Counted from the stretch's first letter, positions 12,310 through 28,435 are shown. The stretch: DNA of 64,000 nt from Neckera pumila (GCA_963969595.1 OZ018417.1:21454501-21518500), one strand, 5' to 3'. Translations and numbers: made by a program. Notes: generated by a model not told the origin, from the sequence alone.

Positions 12310-13230
12310 CCCTAATGGACCAACTTGCATTTTTTAGCTGCATAGATATTTTGGGCAAGTATGTGTGATTAGAGATTTCCATATTTTTGGCCCAAATTTT
12401 ATATAAAGTAGGGATGAAGAATATCTTTTATATGCACTAAATTTTATAACATTTGAAAATATGAATTAATAGTTATGGCCTAATATGTTATTTTTTTTTG
12501 TAAATAGGCAGTCCAAGCAGATTAGAAAAAATCACTTTTTTCAAAAACAAAAATTTGAAAGTGAATTTCTAGAGTTATATATATGTAGAAAGCTTGAATC
12601 ATTCCATTTTGATCAATGAGTCAAAAATTATGAGGATTTTTTGTTTACGGGCAGTTATAGATTTTGTACTCTAAAACAAACTTTGAAGTCCTTTATCTTA
12701 CTCAATTTTCAATATTTTTGAAAGAAAATAAAATCATAGGATGTAGATTGTTCAATACAACATTTTGACCATTGGGATTGGCATTTTTCAATTCCATGAT
12801 TAAATTTTTAACAATTTTGTATTTTGAATCATTCTCTACTATTGTCTACTTACTATTTTTTTCCTATGTGTTGTACGATTCCAAATGATGTGATATTTTT
12901 CAAGCATGTGGCCAACTTATTTAGGAAAAAGAATCCAAACAAGCACCACCATTTTGGACATTTTTTCATAGAAAAGCAAGCTTGTGAAATGCAACTGCCT
13001 TTTTCTTTTGTATGCCAAAAAAAATGATTTTATTGAATTTAAATGCTTATATCTTACAATCCATGCGGTGGAAAAGTTGTGAAATTTTTACCACATGTTC
13101 TCAGGTCAGCATACTACAAGATCCTACTATTATATGTATCAAAATTTTTTTTTTCAGAAATTTGGTACTTGTTCTAAAAATGGCAATTTCTGAGCATTTT
13201 GGTGAAAACATAGTTATGGAACTTTAGGGA
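12310..13230 (-). mobile_element. TTAA-family MITE, second subfamily (921 bp)
   Basis: Starts CCCTAATGGACCAACTTGC and ends AACTTTAGGGA before TTAA (13231-13234). It is collinear with the 9.48 kb copy. No ORF of interest. Confidence 0.6.
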
Positions 13231-13234
13231 TTAA

Positions 13235-15445
13235 GAGCCATGCAATCAAGTGAGGTACATTGGAAAAACAATAATTTTACCTAATTGTGCCCATTTACTA
13301 TATAATTTTGCCCACTTAGACACCTTTGGAAGTTTTTTCTCGGAATGGCTTTTCATTGGCTAGATTACTTTCCCAAGACAATCCGCACAATGAGCATTTT
13401 TTGGAGTATTTAACTTTTTTTTTTGAAAGAGGTGGGGTGATTGCCAAAATTAAAATATTTTTTCAACTATAGAAAGATAACTTGACAAACTACATGAAAA
13501 AAATATTTTTGGAGGATTCAGTCAACCCTTGAAGTTGGGCACTATCATTGGCCATTTAGGGAACAAATTGAGGCCCAAAAAGCCCAAATATGGACACAAT
13601 ATAATGTTTAGGGTATATTTGACATAAAAGTGCATGAATTGTGCTATACTAGAGTGATAAAGTTTGTGTTCATGGTGTCAAATCCAATGACATGCACATT
13701 GCACTCCGAATTTTGATCATTGTTGTAACACATGCTACATGTATTAGAAGCTATAAAATGGTCAAGTATTTTATGGACTTAGTTCCGTATTTGATCATGA
13801 TAAGTTTAAGATATTAAATTAACATTAAAAATTTTTGAATTATGAATCCTTCATCCTCAATGCTAAAGGTAGTTGAAAACCTTTGCCATCTTCCTGGTGC
13901 ATAATGTGCATTTTAGGACACTAAATTTATTCTAGCCAAGGTGCAAAAATTCCAATTGACCTAATTCTTTGGTGGATTCATAAAGCATCAATGTAAGTGC
14001 TACATCAAACTTTTGGCTTTTTCCTAAAATAAAATTTTCCTAAAATTTGTCTTTGTGACATAGAAGTTTGTAATGGGGTAATTCTATCTAGACTATTGTT
14101 TGTTAGGGCACAAACAATAGAAGGGTGGTCCAAGTCTATTGCCGATTTTTGGGTTGCATACAAGTGTCACTTGTAAAGGTGCGCTTGCCTTTGTAATAAA
14201 CACTCCGGGAAATGTACATAGTAGAATTATTTATGTGGTAGTATATTCGAAAATACAATACACTTAATTCATGTAAGAATACTATTATGTATATAAAAAT
14301 GTGTTGATTACGAGTGGGAATAGTAACCTTGTGGTACTTAGAAGTGACCTTCATTTCCCAAGTGTGGCATCCATTCCTTGGAGAAGAACAATCATTCTTT
14401 GTAAAACATGAGAAGAACAATAATATTTAGAGATGAAAAGAGTTTGCATGCAACAAAATGAACAATGTCGTATTGGTTGTCCTTCAGAATTACTCCAACC
14501 TTATGTATGTGCTATTTTGTCTAAGTAACTTGAACGGATACCTTTGCCTAGCCTCATGTGCTTCAAGGCCTTTTTTGAGCTACAAGTACTCCAATGGCTT
14601 TTAAACTTGGGTTGTAGCTTTAGTGCACATTGAGCAGTTATAATTTCAATGATCATTTTATATCAAGCTTTGTAATAAATTTTCAAGGCGTTAAGAACTT
14701 GATAAGCTTCTTTGTATAGAAAATTAAATGTATGGGTAAGCTACAATATTTTTTTAAATGAGACAAAATTGCATTGCAATGATTTAAGTAGGGATTAAAA
14801 AAATTCTTTCAAAAAATTCAAAATATCTCTTGGCTACAAATTGAAATTAGAATAAATCATCAAAGATAGGAGAAAAAAACTATATAAGTTGAGTGAATTT
14901 TAACACAAAATTATCAAAACAAATAAAACTTCTTACTACATTATATAGTGTAGTGCGTTGTGATAAGTTAGAAAAGAAATCCATTCATTATATTCCTAAT
15001 TTTCAAAAATACCAAATTTTGCGTAGAAATCAAAATGCCATCTAAAGATAGAATCAAAAAGGTATCAATATTTTATAAAGGACACAATTTGCAACAAAGT
15101 ATCATATTGAGAGCTTGTGATCACATTTTTGAAGTGCTCCTTTCTTGAAAACACCCCATTGAATTATATTGTATTCAATCTGGAATACCAATATACAACC
15201 ATATAATGGTATGTAACATATATTCTTGGAGATCCACTTCTAAAAACAAATGGACAATTTGCATCTAACTTGAGATGGCGTAACTATTTATACTTTGATT
15301 ATATACCCAATATGATAAATCTTTTTATTTGGACAATATATCAAACCATTTTCGCCTATACCATTAACTCCCTTGCAATATTTTTTAATGTTAAAATGGC
15401 TTGAAGACTTTATTGTTCCAAATTAGAAACAATGAATACAATTAT
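13235..15445. other. 2.2 kb AT-rich spacer
   Basis: No ORF with protein-like composition, no terminal repeats and no similarity to other segments noticed. The longest ORF (minus 14136-14420, 94 codons) has no recognisable motif. Confidence 0.5.
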
Positions 15446-15449
15446 TTAA

Positions 15450-16375
15450 CCCCTAAAGGACCAAGGCCTTTTTTCTACCAAAAAACACTCAAAACTGCAA
15501 TTTTTATAGCAAAGTGTATAAAAATTTGAATTTTTTTTTCTGCACATCTAATTGTAGGATCTTACACCTAACTAGTATGAAAATGTGTGGAAAAAAATTT
15601 CAGAAATTTTGACTGCACAAATTGCAAGATATCTGAATTTAAAGTGAAAGAAACAAGTTTTTCAACACATTGCGGGACTAGACTATTTGACTTTGAACCT
15701 TCTTAACTTTAGTCTTTTGTACTACAAAGTTTTGAGCTTTAAATCTTTATAGTGGAGAATTGAGTTGAGAGTCTAGGAAAAAAAATTCAAAAAAAATGAA
15801 TTTTCATACTTCAAAAAATTGTTAAGTAGAAGTAGGTACAAGATAGAAGGAAAATCTAAATTATTAATATCTCTAAGACGGAATTGAAATGCACTAATTC
15901 CAATGGTGAAATTATTCTAGCAATCAAATTAGACCATGTGGAACTTATTTTTTTTTTAAATATAAAAATTGCATTTAGAAATGAATCCTACAAGTTATTT
16001 TTTCAAGAAGATGCTCTAATTGCCCAAAAAACAAGATTGTTTATAGCTTTCTCATAACAAAGCCAAATGGAATGAATCAAAGCTTTCCAGGTAGACAAAA
16101 CTATTATCTATGAGAAAAAAAAATTAAATTGAATCCAAATTTTTGGATTTTTTTTTGTTGCCCCCTGTCACCCCTCCTCCTTTCCAAATTCCGAGTTGTT
16201 TGGGGTAATTTTTGTTCCTGGGCGCCGATTGAAAAAAAACTATATTCCCACAAAGCTTATCATTTTTTCTATCTTTAAGAAAAGTTTCAAAAAATCAGAA
16301 AAAAAAAAATTCAGCCTATTGGTGCCTGCCTGAAATTCCCATTTGTCCCACAAAGGGACAATTGTCCTTTAGGGG
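15450..16375 (+). mobile_element. TTAA-flanked MITE, CCCCTAAAGGAC family, reference copy (926 bp)
   Basis: The cleanest copy of the commonest repeat here. Left end CCCCTAAAGGACCAAGGCC and right end GTCCTTTAGGGG are inverted repeats, and TTAA flanks both sides (15446-15449 and 16376-16379). C-rich ends next to TTAA are the pattern of piggyBac-type elements; Kolobok and Sola3 elements also use TTAA. There is no coding capacity. This orientation is taken as plus for the other copies. Confidence 0.75.
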
Positions 16376-16792
16376 TTAAAGTGAAAACATCCAAAAACAT
16401 CCACGTATCCACTCATGACAAGTAGACTTCTTTTAAACCGTTTCCATACTTAAATGCCATTGGTTGACTATTGATTTCCTTAGATTTTGATTTCAGAATA
16501 AAGTTATATAATGATGGTTTCAGAGGCCTAGGAAGTTTCTACTTTGAAAATTCATAGATCTTACAAATCATATCTAAAAATTCTAATTATTTTTTAAAAC
16601 TCGTAATTTTCAATTGCTAATATTGCAAAAATATTTGTTTTCTAGAAAAGGCGCCTCCAACTATGCTGAATTGCTTATTTTGACAATTTTAGGTGTTTCC
16701 CCCTTACGTTGTCAAAACATTGGTTCTACAAATTTAGAGAACTGCGTTTGTTTTCAATTCCTTATAAGACTTCAAATAGATTTGGCAAGATG

Positions 16793-17515
16793 TTTTGTTT
16801 TGTTTTTGAAACCCAGAGTTTATTTCCAAAAAAACCAGAGAACAAACGGCGGAAGCTGAGGGCAGGGCCTTAGAGAAAAGCAGCCAAAGAAAAATACAAA
16901 CTAAATTACATGAAGAACCCGCTTGCGGGTTTCTTCAGGTTCCACGAAATGGTTCTTCCATTTCGTGAACCAAAAAATGATGACCAAAGCCATGTATTGT
17001 CAAACTTTTTGATAAACTTGTGGCACTTGTCTGGATACCGCTCGCACAAGATCGTCATTTGTAGCCAATTCGTCTGCCCATGGTCAAGTGTGGATTCCCA
17101 AATCACCTGCTCAAGCTTGGCTTGCGGCCATGCTACTTGGTTGAAGACCCAGTCATTGCGACATATCCAACAAAACCAAACTACTGAACCCCTTATCAAC
17201 AACCAAATCTTTGTTCCTGATTTAAGCTTCCTAGGGAGTGCTGATCCCAACAAGCACTGCTGCCATATGAAGGGAGGCCCTCGGCTTGCTTGCAATGGGA
17301 TTGCTAAGGCCAAATAGAGGATTGTAAGGACGAAGTTCTATGCAAGTCTACTCGATGTACACTCAATGAACATGTGGAGAATCGTCTCTTCCAGGCCCCT
17401 GTCACAACACAAGCAATATGCATTGATACCCAAAAAAATTTGAGCGCATCAGCTGTTAACTACCACGGCCTTATGGATAACAGACCATAAGTAACCTGCT
17501 TCCATCTAGGGCCTC
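16793..17515 (-). pseudogene. 3' end of an L1-type LINE: zf-RVT domain, 3' UTR and A-rich tail
   Basis: On the minus strand the frame upstream of 17313 reads GINAYCLCCDRGLEETILHM then FIEC: the C-x2-C ... H-x4-C signature of the reverse-transcriptase zinc-binding domain. A stop at about 17348 and a one-base slip in a run of T near 17440 break it. 16906-17313 continues with RGSVVWFCWICRNDWVFNQV and W.QAKLEQVIW, typical of the region after the zinc motif in plant LINEs. The 3' end at about 16793 runs into CAAAAACAAAACAAAACA, an A-rich tail. RT and endonuclease parts are absent (5'-truncated). Confidence 0.8.
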
Positions 17516-18109
17516 AAGTTGTGCCAGATTTTGTTCTATTGGAGTTGGTAGCCTACCAAGAGAACTCCTTGCCATTTGTCTGGGATGGATCGCTTGAGTT
17601 TAGCTTGAGGCACTATAAGAAACCCGTGTTTCTTTTTATGTCAGAGCAAAAACATGCAATGTCCAAGGTCGAACATACTATGTCCAAGGAGACATCAAGA
17701 TGTTAAAGAAAAAAATTGCAATTTCAGAAGATTTTCGAGGATGTTTTAGATGACTGCGGCAAATTTGAATGAAAACAAGTTGGTGTTACTATCAACATCC
17801 GGATTTTTGATGACACTTTTAAGGACTCATCAATGTCCGATGAGCCATCCGCAAAAACATAGACTTCCATGTCAGCTTTAAGGAAAAAATTTCACGGAGG
17901 ATAAATCTGTGGAAATTACTTTATTCTTGGATAAAAGTCTGACCAAGGTTAAAAATAAAGGAATCAGACAGCCATTGGGCACGTTTGGAAGAAAATAAGA
18001 TGATGTGGCATATGATGTGCAGATGTGGCATGTTACGTGTAAATTAGTTGACATGGCATAAAATCATGCTGACGTGGCATGCCACGTCAGCATAGCGAAA
18101 CTGTCTCTC

Positions 18110-18713
18110 TGCGTTTTCTACACTTATTTTGGAGATGCCTAAGTAGACATAGAGATGTCACTGGAGACATCTTATAAAATGTTGAGATGTTCTCTTGAAC
18201 ATTTTTGTAGACTTCTAGATGTTTTAGGAAACATAGACACAATCGGTAAAACGTCTATGGAGACATCATTAGAGCGGCCTTTGAGACAAACAAAAAATAT
18301 CCTACTGGACGTCTGTATGTTGCTCCACCAAAATTTAAATCCAGTGTTTTCAATGTCCCATATAGTTTGTCTTCTCCTCTACCAACTCCACTTGTATAAA
18401 GAGTCCATCTTTGCATTTTCGACACTTGTATTGGAGATGTCTAAGTAGATGTAGAGATGTCACTAGAGACATCTTATAAAACGTTGAGATGTTTTCTTGA
18501 ACGTTTTTGTAGACTTTTAAATGTTTTAAGAAACATAGTCACAATTGATATAACGTCTATGGAGACATCATCAGAGCGGCTTTTGAGACATGCAAAAAAC
18601 ATTTTGCTGGACGTTTGTGTACTGCTCTACAAAAATTTAAATCCAGTGTTTTCAATGTCCCATATAGTTTGTCTTCCCCTCTACCACTCCATTTGTATAA
18701 AGAGCCCGTCTTC
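18110..18713 (+). repeat. Tandem duplication, two 302-bp units rich in GACGTCT/AGACATC
   Basis: GGAGATG...TAAGTAGA begins at 18131 and 18433; both units run through GTCTATGGAGACATCAT and AAATCCAGTGTTTTCAATG to TATAAAGAG. The wider block 17620-19400 is studded with GAGACATC, GACGTCT and palindromic GACGTGGCATGCCACGTC motifs, which suggests the subterminal region of a CACTA-like element. CACTATAAGAAAC at 17611 could be its left end, but no matching right end was found. Confidence 0.65.
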
Positions 18714-19616
18714 TCCCCTCCATAAACTCTCCTCAAGTGGCTTTTGAAGCCATGTGACATAATTGCCAATTATGATGTATTTTATACGGCATATTATGTA
18801 TGATGTATAATGTATGGTAAATTGTGTATGACATGTTATACTGGACATTATGACATGCATGTGGACATCACATGAGACATGTGAGATTGTCTATATTAAC
18901 ATCATGCCGAATAGTCCATTCCATTTCATGAACGTCTAATGTGACATCATTTTGTTCTCCTAAATCATACCAAACATTGCCATAGGTATTCATGATGAAA
19001 AGTAGATGTTTACATTGATGTCACAAGAAATTTGGACATCTAAGGTGATGTTTCAAAACACGTGTATGAGAACGTCTGGACGTTTGAATTGATGTCTCAG
19101 AAAACGTACAGATGTTTATGTTGACGTCTTCAAAGACAGCAAAGAAAATGCGGCAAGAAAATTCTTAGACAAAAAAAAAATGCTGATGTGGCATGCCTCA
19201 TCATCCTTGCTGGATGCCACGTCACTTTTCTTGCTGCCACGTCACGTGACACATCATGGCCAAAAATGGATGAAATTTTTTCGTACGTGGCTGTCCATGC
19301 ACATGTGGCACTTAGGTGGCAGCCACATGGCGGCCTTTAAGGACCTTGTTGACCCATATTTTGGGAGCATTTGACCCCCCAGCATGCTGATGTCCTATGT
19401 TAAATCTGATGTCAAATTGCACACAACATATCTATTACAAATTCTTCCATTTTGTATAATAGGATTGTACACATTTTTCTAGATTTCTCTTGAAACCAAT
19501 TATCTAAAAGAGATTTTTTAAATATTTTTATTTTAGCCAAACCCACTTTGGAACCTAAAGGATTAAACCAAGAGACCTTGAGCTCAAACTAGGTGTAAAC
19601 TACTATGCAATGATCC

Positions 19617-22655
<3,039 letters not shown>

Positions 22656-22659
22656 TAAA

Positions 22660-23440
22660 CAAGAAAACTTATTAACTTTTTAAGAATATCATTTTTATTT
22701 CAATCAATGCTCGCGAGCACTTTAAGTTATGCCACAATTTTTTTAAAACCAAAAAATTTGAAATTATTTCTTATAAATTATATTTTTGTCTTGTAGAAAG
22801 ATTTGATTAATTTTATTTGCATAAATAATGTGAAAGTCACAAAGCTTCTTGTTTTGCTCGTGGTTTTGCTAGCAATTTTAGCAAATTCTTGAGAAAATAA
22901 TGTATTGGATTTGTTTTTTAACTCAATTTTAACACTTTTTTGAAAAAAAGAAGTTGTATATGGTTTAGTTTGCTTTCTAAAACAATCTCACCATTGGGAT
23001 TTGTGTATTTTAATTCTGTCTTAGAGCTATCAACAATTTAGTTTTCCTTTTATTTTGTACCTATTTTGACTTAAAAACTTTTAAACAAATGAAAATTACA
23101 ATTACGATTTTTTCCAAACTATCAACTCAATTCTTCAACATAAAACAAATTCGAATTCAAAATCTATAGTACAAAATTTCAAGTTAAGAGGATTCAAAGC
23201 CTTATAATCTAGTCAAGCTAGGAAAAAAATAACCCCTTCATTACTTTAATTGCTTAAATGTTATTATCAATAGAATCAAAGTTTTTGAATTTTTTTCTAA
23301 ACATTTTTATACTATCCCAGTGCAAGATCCCATAGTTGGATATGTGAAAAAAACAATTGTTTAAAGTTTTTGTTGTTTGCAATGAAAATGGAAATTTTGA
23401 GTGATTTTTGACAGAAAAATGGCCTAGGTTTTTTAGGCAT
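22660..23440 (-). mobile_element. Old, diverged TTAA-family MITE remnant
   Basis: The order of landmarks follows the 38.58 kb copy (GTTTGCTTTCTAAAACAATC, ACCATTGGGATT, AAGCCTTATAATCTAGTC, GGCCTAGGTTTTTTAGGC), but the ends are too mutated to define termini or TTAA. A sister of this diverged form lies at 47590-47999. Confidence 0.45.
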
Positions 23441-23715
23441 TTCTGAAACTTATTAGGTTGATGAAACCTTTTTGGTGCCATTGCATTGCAATAGCATTTG
23501 GTCTAGTCATTGCGATGATATTGTTTCAATAGGAGGAGTTAGAGCACCTCTCAGATTCTTTAGCAAGCTCATTGAAAGTTTAAACATCTTCTTGGCCAAT
23601 GAAGAATTCTTCCTAGAATTTGTTTTTCCGAGTTTTGCATACCAACTGCTTTCCATTACACAAGAATTCTTTCAACAAACTCAAAGAATGCTACAATGTT
23701 TGAGATCAACTGTAA

Positions 23716-24135
23716 GAGCATCTACATCGTTTTCGAGTTCCAACACAGTATCGCCATAGTAAAAGGGCCAACTCCAAAAAACACTCCCCAATGTAATTGG
23801 CATTGATCCCTCTTTATTCCAAACCTGTCATTATCCTTCCCAAATCCAACAATTTGTCAAAATGTAAAGGGCCCATGACTTGGCTCACAATACAAAGATT
23901 TATTATTGTCATACCTTTCCCTGTGTTGTTATGTATGCCAATAAATTCAACCTTCCCTTGTTTGCATGAAAAGTCTTTTTAAAAAAAATAGAATCTTATC
24001 CTTTCTTTGTTTTTATAATGCCAAAAAGTCCATTTGACATTTGGATTGCTGGCTTCGCAACGGGTCAATTTGTCCAAAGAAAAAATCCATTTGCCATTCT
24101 AAAGATTGTTTCTTGAATCTGCATTGCAGATGCTC
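23716..24135. mobile_element. Harbinger-like MITE with GAGCATC termini (420 bp)
   Basis: Starts GAGCATCTACATCG and ends TGCATTGCAGATGCTC; flanks are TAA and TGA, one change from a 3-bp duplication. Length and ends resemble the 6.68-7.09 kb element. Non-coding. Confidence 0.5.
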
Positions 24136-24149
24136 TGACCCTCTAATAT

Positions 24150-24410
24150 CCATATCCTTGTTTTGTTTTGTTTTGTTTTGTTTGTTTGTTTGTTATTTAT
24201 GTTGAGATCTTTTGGACAGTGCATCCCCGGTCACGGTCTTGGTACCAGCACAAAGCCCTCGGCAAGGAGGGGTGTACAGGCTTTGTTTTGTGACGTTTGG
24301 ACCTATAGTGTGAAAGTTATTTAATTTTGATTTTTTTATGAATAAAAAGAATTTAAAAATTACTTTACTTTATTATAGCTGTGGCAACGGTACATGGCAC
24401 ACTATTGTAC
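24150..24410 (-). repeat. (TTTG)-headed dispersed repeat, copy 1
   Basis: A (TTTTG)n/(TTTG)n run, then GGTCACGGTCTTGGTACC, AAGCCCTCGGCAAGGAGGGG, TTGTGACGTTTGG, an A-rich stretch, and ATGGCACACTA. On the minus strand this is a body ending in a (CAAA)n tail, as in a LINE or SINE 3' end. Other copies are at 42455, 43120, 43946 and 44300. Confidence 0.6.
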
Positions 24411-24892
24411 AATGGCCTACCAAAAAGATAACTGATGGCAGTTTAGAAAATCAGTTTCTTTGTATAATGTAAAATAAAATTGACATTTTTTGTTTTGCAT
24501 AATTAACTTTGATATCTCATGCAATCCCAATCAACCATACCAAATTTCAATTCTGGAAAAACTAAAACTCCATTTTTGGTGAATTTTTAAATTAATTTTC
24601 ATAGTTTTACATGAAAATTCATTGAAGAACATTGGTGATGTATTTTTTTAATTCAATTGCAAAGATATGCAGGAAACCTCCATACGCACATCTTTTCTTC
24701 AACAAGCATCTCCAAAAAAAATTCACAATTCCTTCTAAAAAGATTTCCGGTTTGGCAAAATTTTACCCTTAGTTTGAAAATAAATAACTCTTTATTGTAA
24801 TTAGATTTTTGCATTTTCCCGTCTTGCTATAACTACATTGGTAGCTCAGAGCATGATTATACAATTTCTTTGCTAAAATCTAATTTCAATAT

Positions 24893-25244
24893 AGAGATAG
24901 TAGGGGTAGTCACGACTCCTTCATCCCCTTCCGTGAAGATTGAGAATAGGGGCGTGGCGTGGCATAGTTGGCTTGCCACGGCTTACGCCGGCTTCTTTTA
25001 GTGAAGGTTGAGAAGGTCGTTTGCTTCCTCCGCAGGACAAGAACACACGTGAAGAAGTTTAAGCGATGGTTTTTTTAGTGAAAAGTGACACAACAAGTAA
25101 GTTCTCTAGTCTCTTTCTCCACAGGAAACAAGAAGGTGTGTCACACCTTCTTCATGAAGAATGGGCTCTCATTGGCTCCACTTTCCTCTCCACATCTTCT
25201 CAACCTTCATGGAAGCAAGAAGGTGTGACTACCCCTATTTCTCT
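24893..25244. mobile_element. MITE with TAGGGGTAGTCAC terminal repeats (352 bp)
   Basis: AGAGATAGTAGGGGTAGTCA at the left and GTGACTACCCCTATTTCTCT at the right are inverted repeats of about 20 bp. AAGAAGGTGTG and its complement recur inside the right arm. No second copy in the window and no clear target duplication. Confidence 0.6.
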
Positions 25245-27170
25245 TCAAAGCTGAAGGTGAAATCATGTATCTTTGTGGTAGGCCACTGCAAATTGAAATT
25301 AGCCCTTAAATGACAGACCTATAACCACTGATTTTGAGCCTTACTACCCATCACTCAATTTGCTGCCATTTTACAATTAGATACATATGAAAAAATTTAT
25401 ATTTATTTTTCAAAGTTGAAATTACATGTCTTCTTTACTTCACAAAAAAATTAGATCTTTTTTTGGAAAATTGAATTTTTTGAGAATTTTTTAAGAAAAA
25501 GTGAAGAAAAATCACATCAAATAGAAAATTATTTCAAAAAATCTAGAAATTTCACCATGTATGTATATTACAATGACAAACATCACTGTGTAAACACAAT
25601 TTCCGTTTTAATCTATAATTAGAAAATAATAGACATTGAAAACATATCCAAAGTTCAAGTTGCAATAATATATTCAATATTGAGAATTTTTTCAAAATTC
25701 AAATTGGAGTAGAAACTAGAGTGGATTACCTTCATTTTGTTAGTTGGACTCAAATTCCAAAAATCATCATTTTTGTGGAGAAATTTCAGATTTAGAGCAA
25801 ATAGCAACAACTTCCCAAAATACACTGAAATAGCATATTGTTGTGATCCGTTTTTTTTAATAACTTCTCATTTACGTGAAGACAAATACTCGGAAGACTA
25901 CCAACTGAATTGGATACTCTTCATAACCCAACATGAAAAGTCAAAAAGAAAAAACCGGATGAAAAAACTCTTTCAAACTCCTTTCAGCCCATTTGATTCT
26001 CATCCGGAAGCCACAGAATGGCGCTGGCGGCGTTTGGGGGTTAGTATCGTTGGTACAAGAATTGTAGTCAACCTCAGCAGTGTGAATGCGTCTCTGCCTT
26101 TCAGGTGACGGAGGAGGATTAGCCCCGAATGGAGGTCCAAAGGACACGTGGACTACTTGAAAGTGCAGCAATAGCCAACGGGAGGAGGGGGTTGGCCTCT
26201 GGCCACGGAATCTCCGTCAACCCCCGAAATTGCTTCACATTTTCCCTTTCAGTTTTTTTTATTTTTTTATTTTTTATTAACTAATTTTATTATTATTCTT
26301 ATTATCAAATATATATTATTATTATTTTTTTAAACAAATGAAACCGGATTTCATTGCCCAGGAATAGTACAATACTGCCAGCCACAAGTGACCCGGCAGG
26401 CCAACAAAATCTTATTATTATTTTGACACAAATAGACGGAGGTTTACCTCTGCTACAGGGACCCCTGGCTGGCTCTTTCCGTTTCTTTTCTTGCCGTGAA
26501 GGTATTATTCTCTCATGCCTCGAGCCTTGGAACGGGAAGAAGAATTACTCTGCAATTCATAGCTAGACCACCACGAAAGAAAGAAGAGTCTCTTGCGCTA
26601 CAGTACTGGAGTTTGATGATAAGCTTCAGCAAAAGTAAACTTGTCAATCACTGCACAGACAAAATTCAAATCCTTCTCCACATAAATATGGAAACTTGCA
26701 TGTTTTGAAAATTTGGCATGATTACTAATTGTCATATTAAGATTCACCTTCTAAAAATAGAATGCAAAAAGATTTCTTCCTACAGATTTTATTGCAATTT
26801 AAAGAGGATGAAGCTGAAATCTAGTTAAAAGTTCCTTACACCCCTTCACCGTACAATGGGTAGTGATACAAAATTTTGTTCCCATTGCAATTGCATTGGT
26901 AGTTGAATTGTGCAGTTATTGTATGGTAAATGACAGCAATTGTTGTCTAGTTTTTGGACTTGTGCGATAATTGGCAGATTTATTCTAGTTCTATGGTGAA
27001 TTAGAGCCTCTTTCTATTGGGTCCTACAACTTCCGGAATTGGAAGGAGGTTTGGAAGGAGCCTGGATGCTCATGTGGGTTTCCATTGGACTTAAGAGAGT
27101 TGACCCATTTCCGACCAGGCATCCATTTTTGCTATACAGGTTCTTCTCTTTCTGCTCAACAAGAGACAAA
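25245..27170. other. Spacer with a dispersed repeat and a possible LINE tail
   Basis: 25690-25960 repeats the start of the window. 26335-26470 contains ATTATTTTGACACAAATAGACGG, resembling, on the minus strand, the 3' tail of the small insertion at 46726. The 123-codon ORF at 25737-26108 has no recognised feature. No gene found. Confidence 0.35.
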
Positions 27171-27173
27171 CAC

Positions 27174-28435
27174 CACTACAAGAATTTCAGCATTTTATGA
27201 CTACGTAAATAACTGCGTTTTCAGTTATTTTGGACATCTATGACTATGTCCATTTTTTAGGAGCCCCAGTCATTGTTGACGAGTCCTTTATGACAATGAT
27301 TGGGGTTTTTATATCACCAACCGTATTTGCAAATGGATGTTCATCCATGAAGTTTAGGGACAAAATTTTTTGGAAAGGTCGAGTAGCTACTCATTTTTTG
27401 AAAAATTTGGTCAATCGTTGCTAATGTGGATCTTTGCGTGAATAATTTTGTAGTCATTTTGTAGTTGTGAGGGAGTTGTGTTGACCAATGCAAGGCTGAC
27501 ACGTGTCTAGTCATTGTTTAGTTATTGTTGTAGTTTTATCTTCAATGCACAAATGACACTTTGACACGTGTCTAGTCATTTGTAGGATGTGCTTTTAAAA
27601 TTGTCTAGTCATATTTAAGTGACGCTTGCAGTTGTTTTTGAGTATAGACGGGGACTAGTTATTTTACAGTCACATATGAACACATTCAAAGTTTCACAAC
27701 AATACACAATATACCAAATACAATATACCATATATAATACATCATACAATATACACCATATTTGGCTTTTATCTTGCATGACTTCCAAATCCACTTAATG
27801 GGTATGTATGAAGAGATGAAATGACAAGCCTTTTATAGAAGTGGGGTAGTAGTAGGCAAGACAAACAATGTGGGATATGTAAAACGCAAGAATTGTGTTA
27901 CAAATAATATTTCAGACTTCATTGAGGTATAGTAGACTAATATTTTCCAAAAAACTTTGAACTAATAAAAGTTATAAAATCAATCTCACTTTCATCTTCA
28001 AAAATCCATTTTGCATTTTGAGCCTCAAATCAAAAGTTATAGACAAATTTTCTAAATGGATTGAAAATGATTGCCTAAGTGCGGTAGTTCACACTTGGGC
28101 TTTGCAGTCATTTCTGAGTAATGTTGTAGTCGTCTACGGAGGTACAAGCAGTCATTACGCAGTCGGAGCGCAACTGATCTACGACTAAGATAGTGGACCA
28201 TAGGGCTTCAAAGGTCCACGTCACGCCTTTGAATGAATTCCTTATTGAAAATCACTGGATGAAAGGAGTGCTTGATCACAGCTACCACAATCTTCATCCA
28301 TATGACTACAAAATGACTAGTCCTCTGCCCCCATCACACTGCATGTGCAATTATAGAGTTGCAGACATACTATAGTCATTTAGGACACCTAGTTATAGTT
28401 CAACCGGTTGTGGCGGACACGTTTTTCTTGTAGAG
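27174..28435. mobile_element. Non-autonomous CACTA/En-Spm element (1.26 kb)
   Basis: Left end CACTACAAGAA and right end TTCTTGTAGAG form an 11-bp terminal inverted repeat (one mismatch), flanked by CAC on both sides (27171-27173 and 28436-28438), a 3-bp target duplication. Short motifs TAGTCATT, TGACTAC and TAGTTATT recur many times in both orientations near the ends, as in CACTA subterminal regions, and TGACTACAAAATGACT is shared with the small element at 55477. There is no transposase ORF, so it would depend on an element elsewhere. Confidence 0.8.

Noticed and set aside
15446..15462. TTTAGGG/CCCTAAA words suggesting interstitial telomere repeats
   Set aside because: They occur singly at the ends of the TTAA-flanked elements or as isolated words in the hAT-like core, never as tandem arrays.
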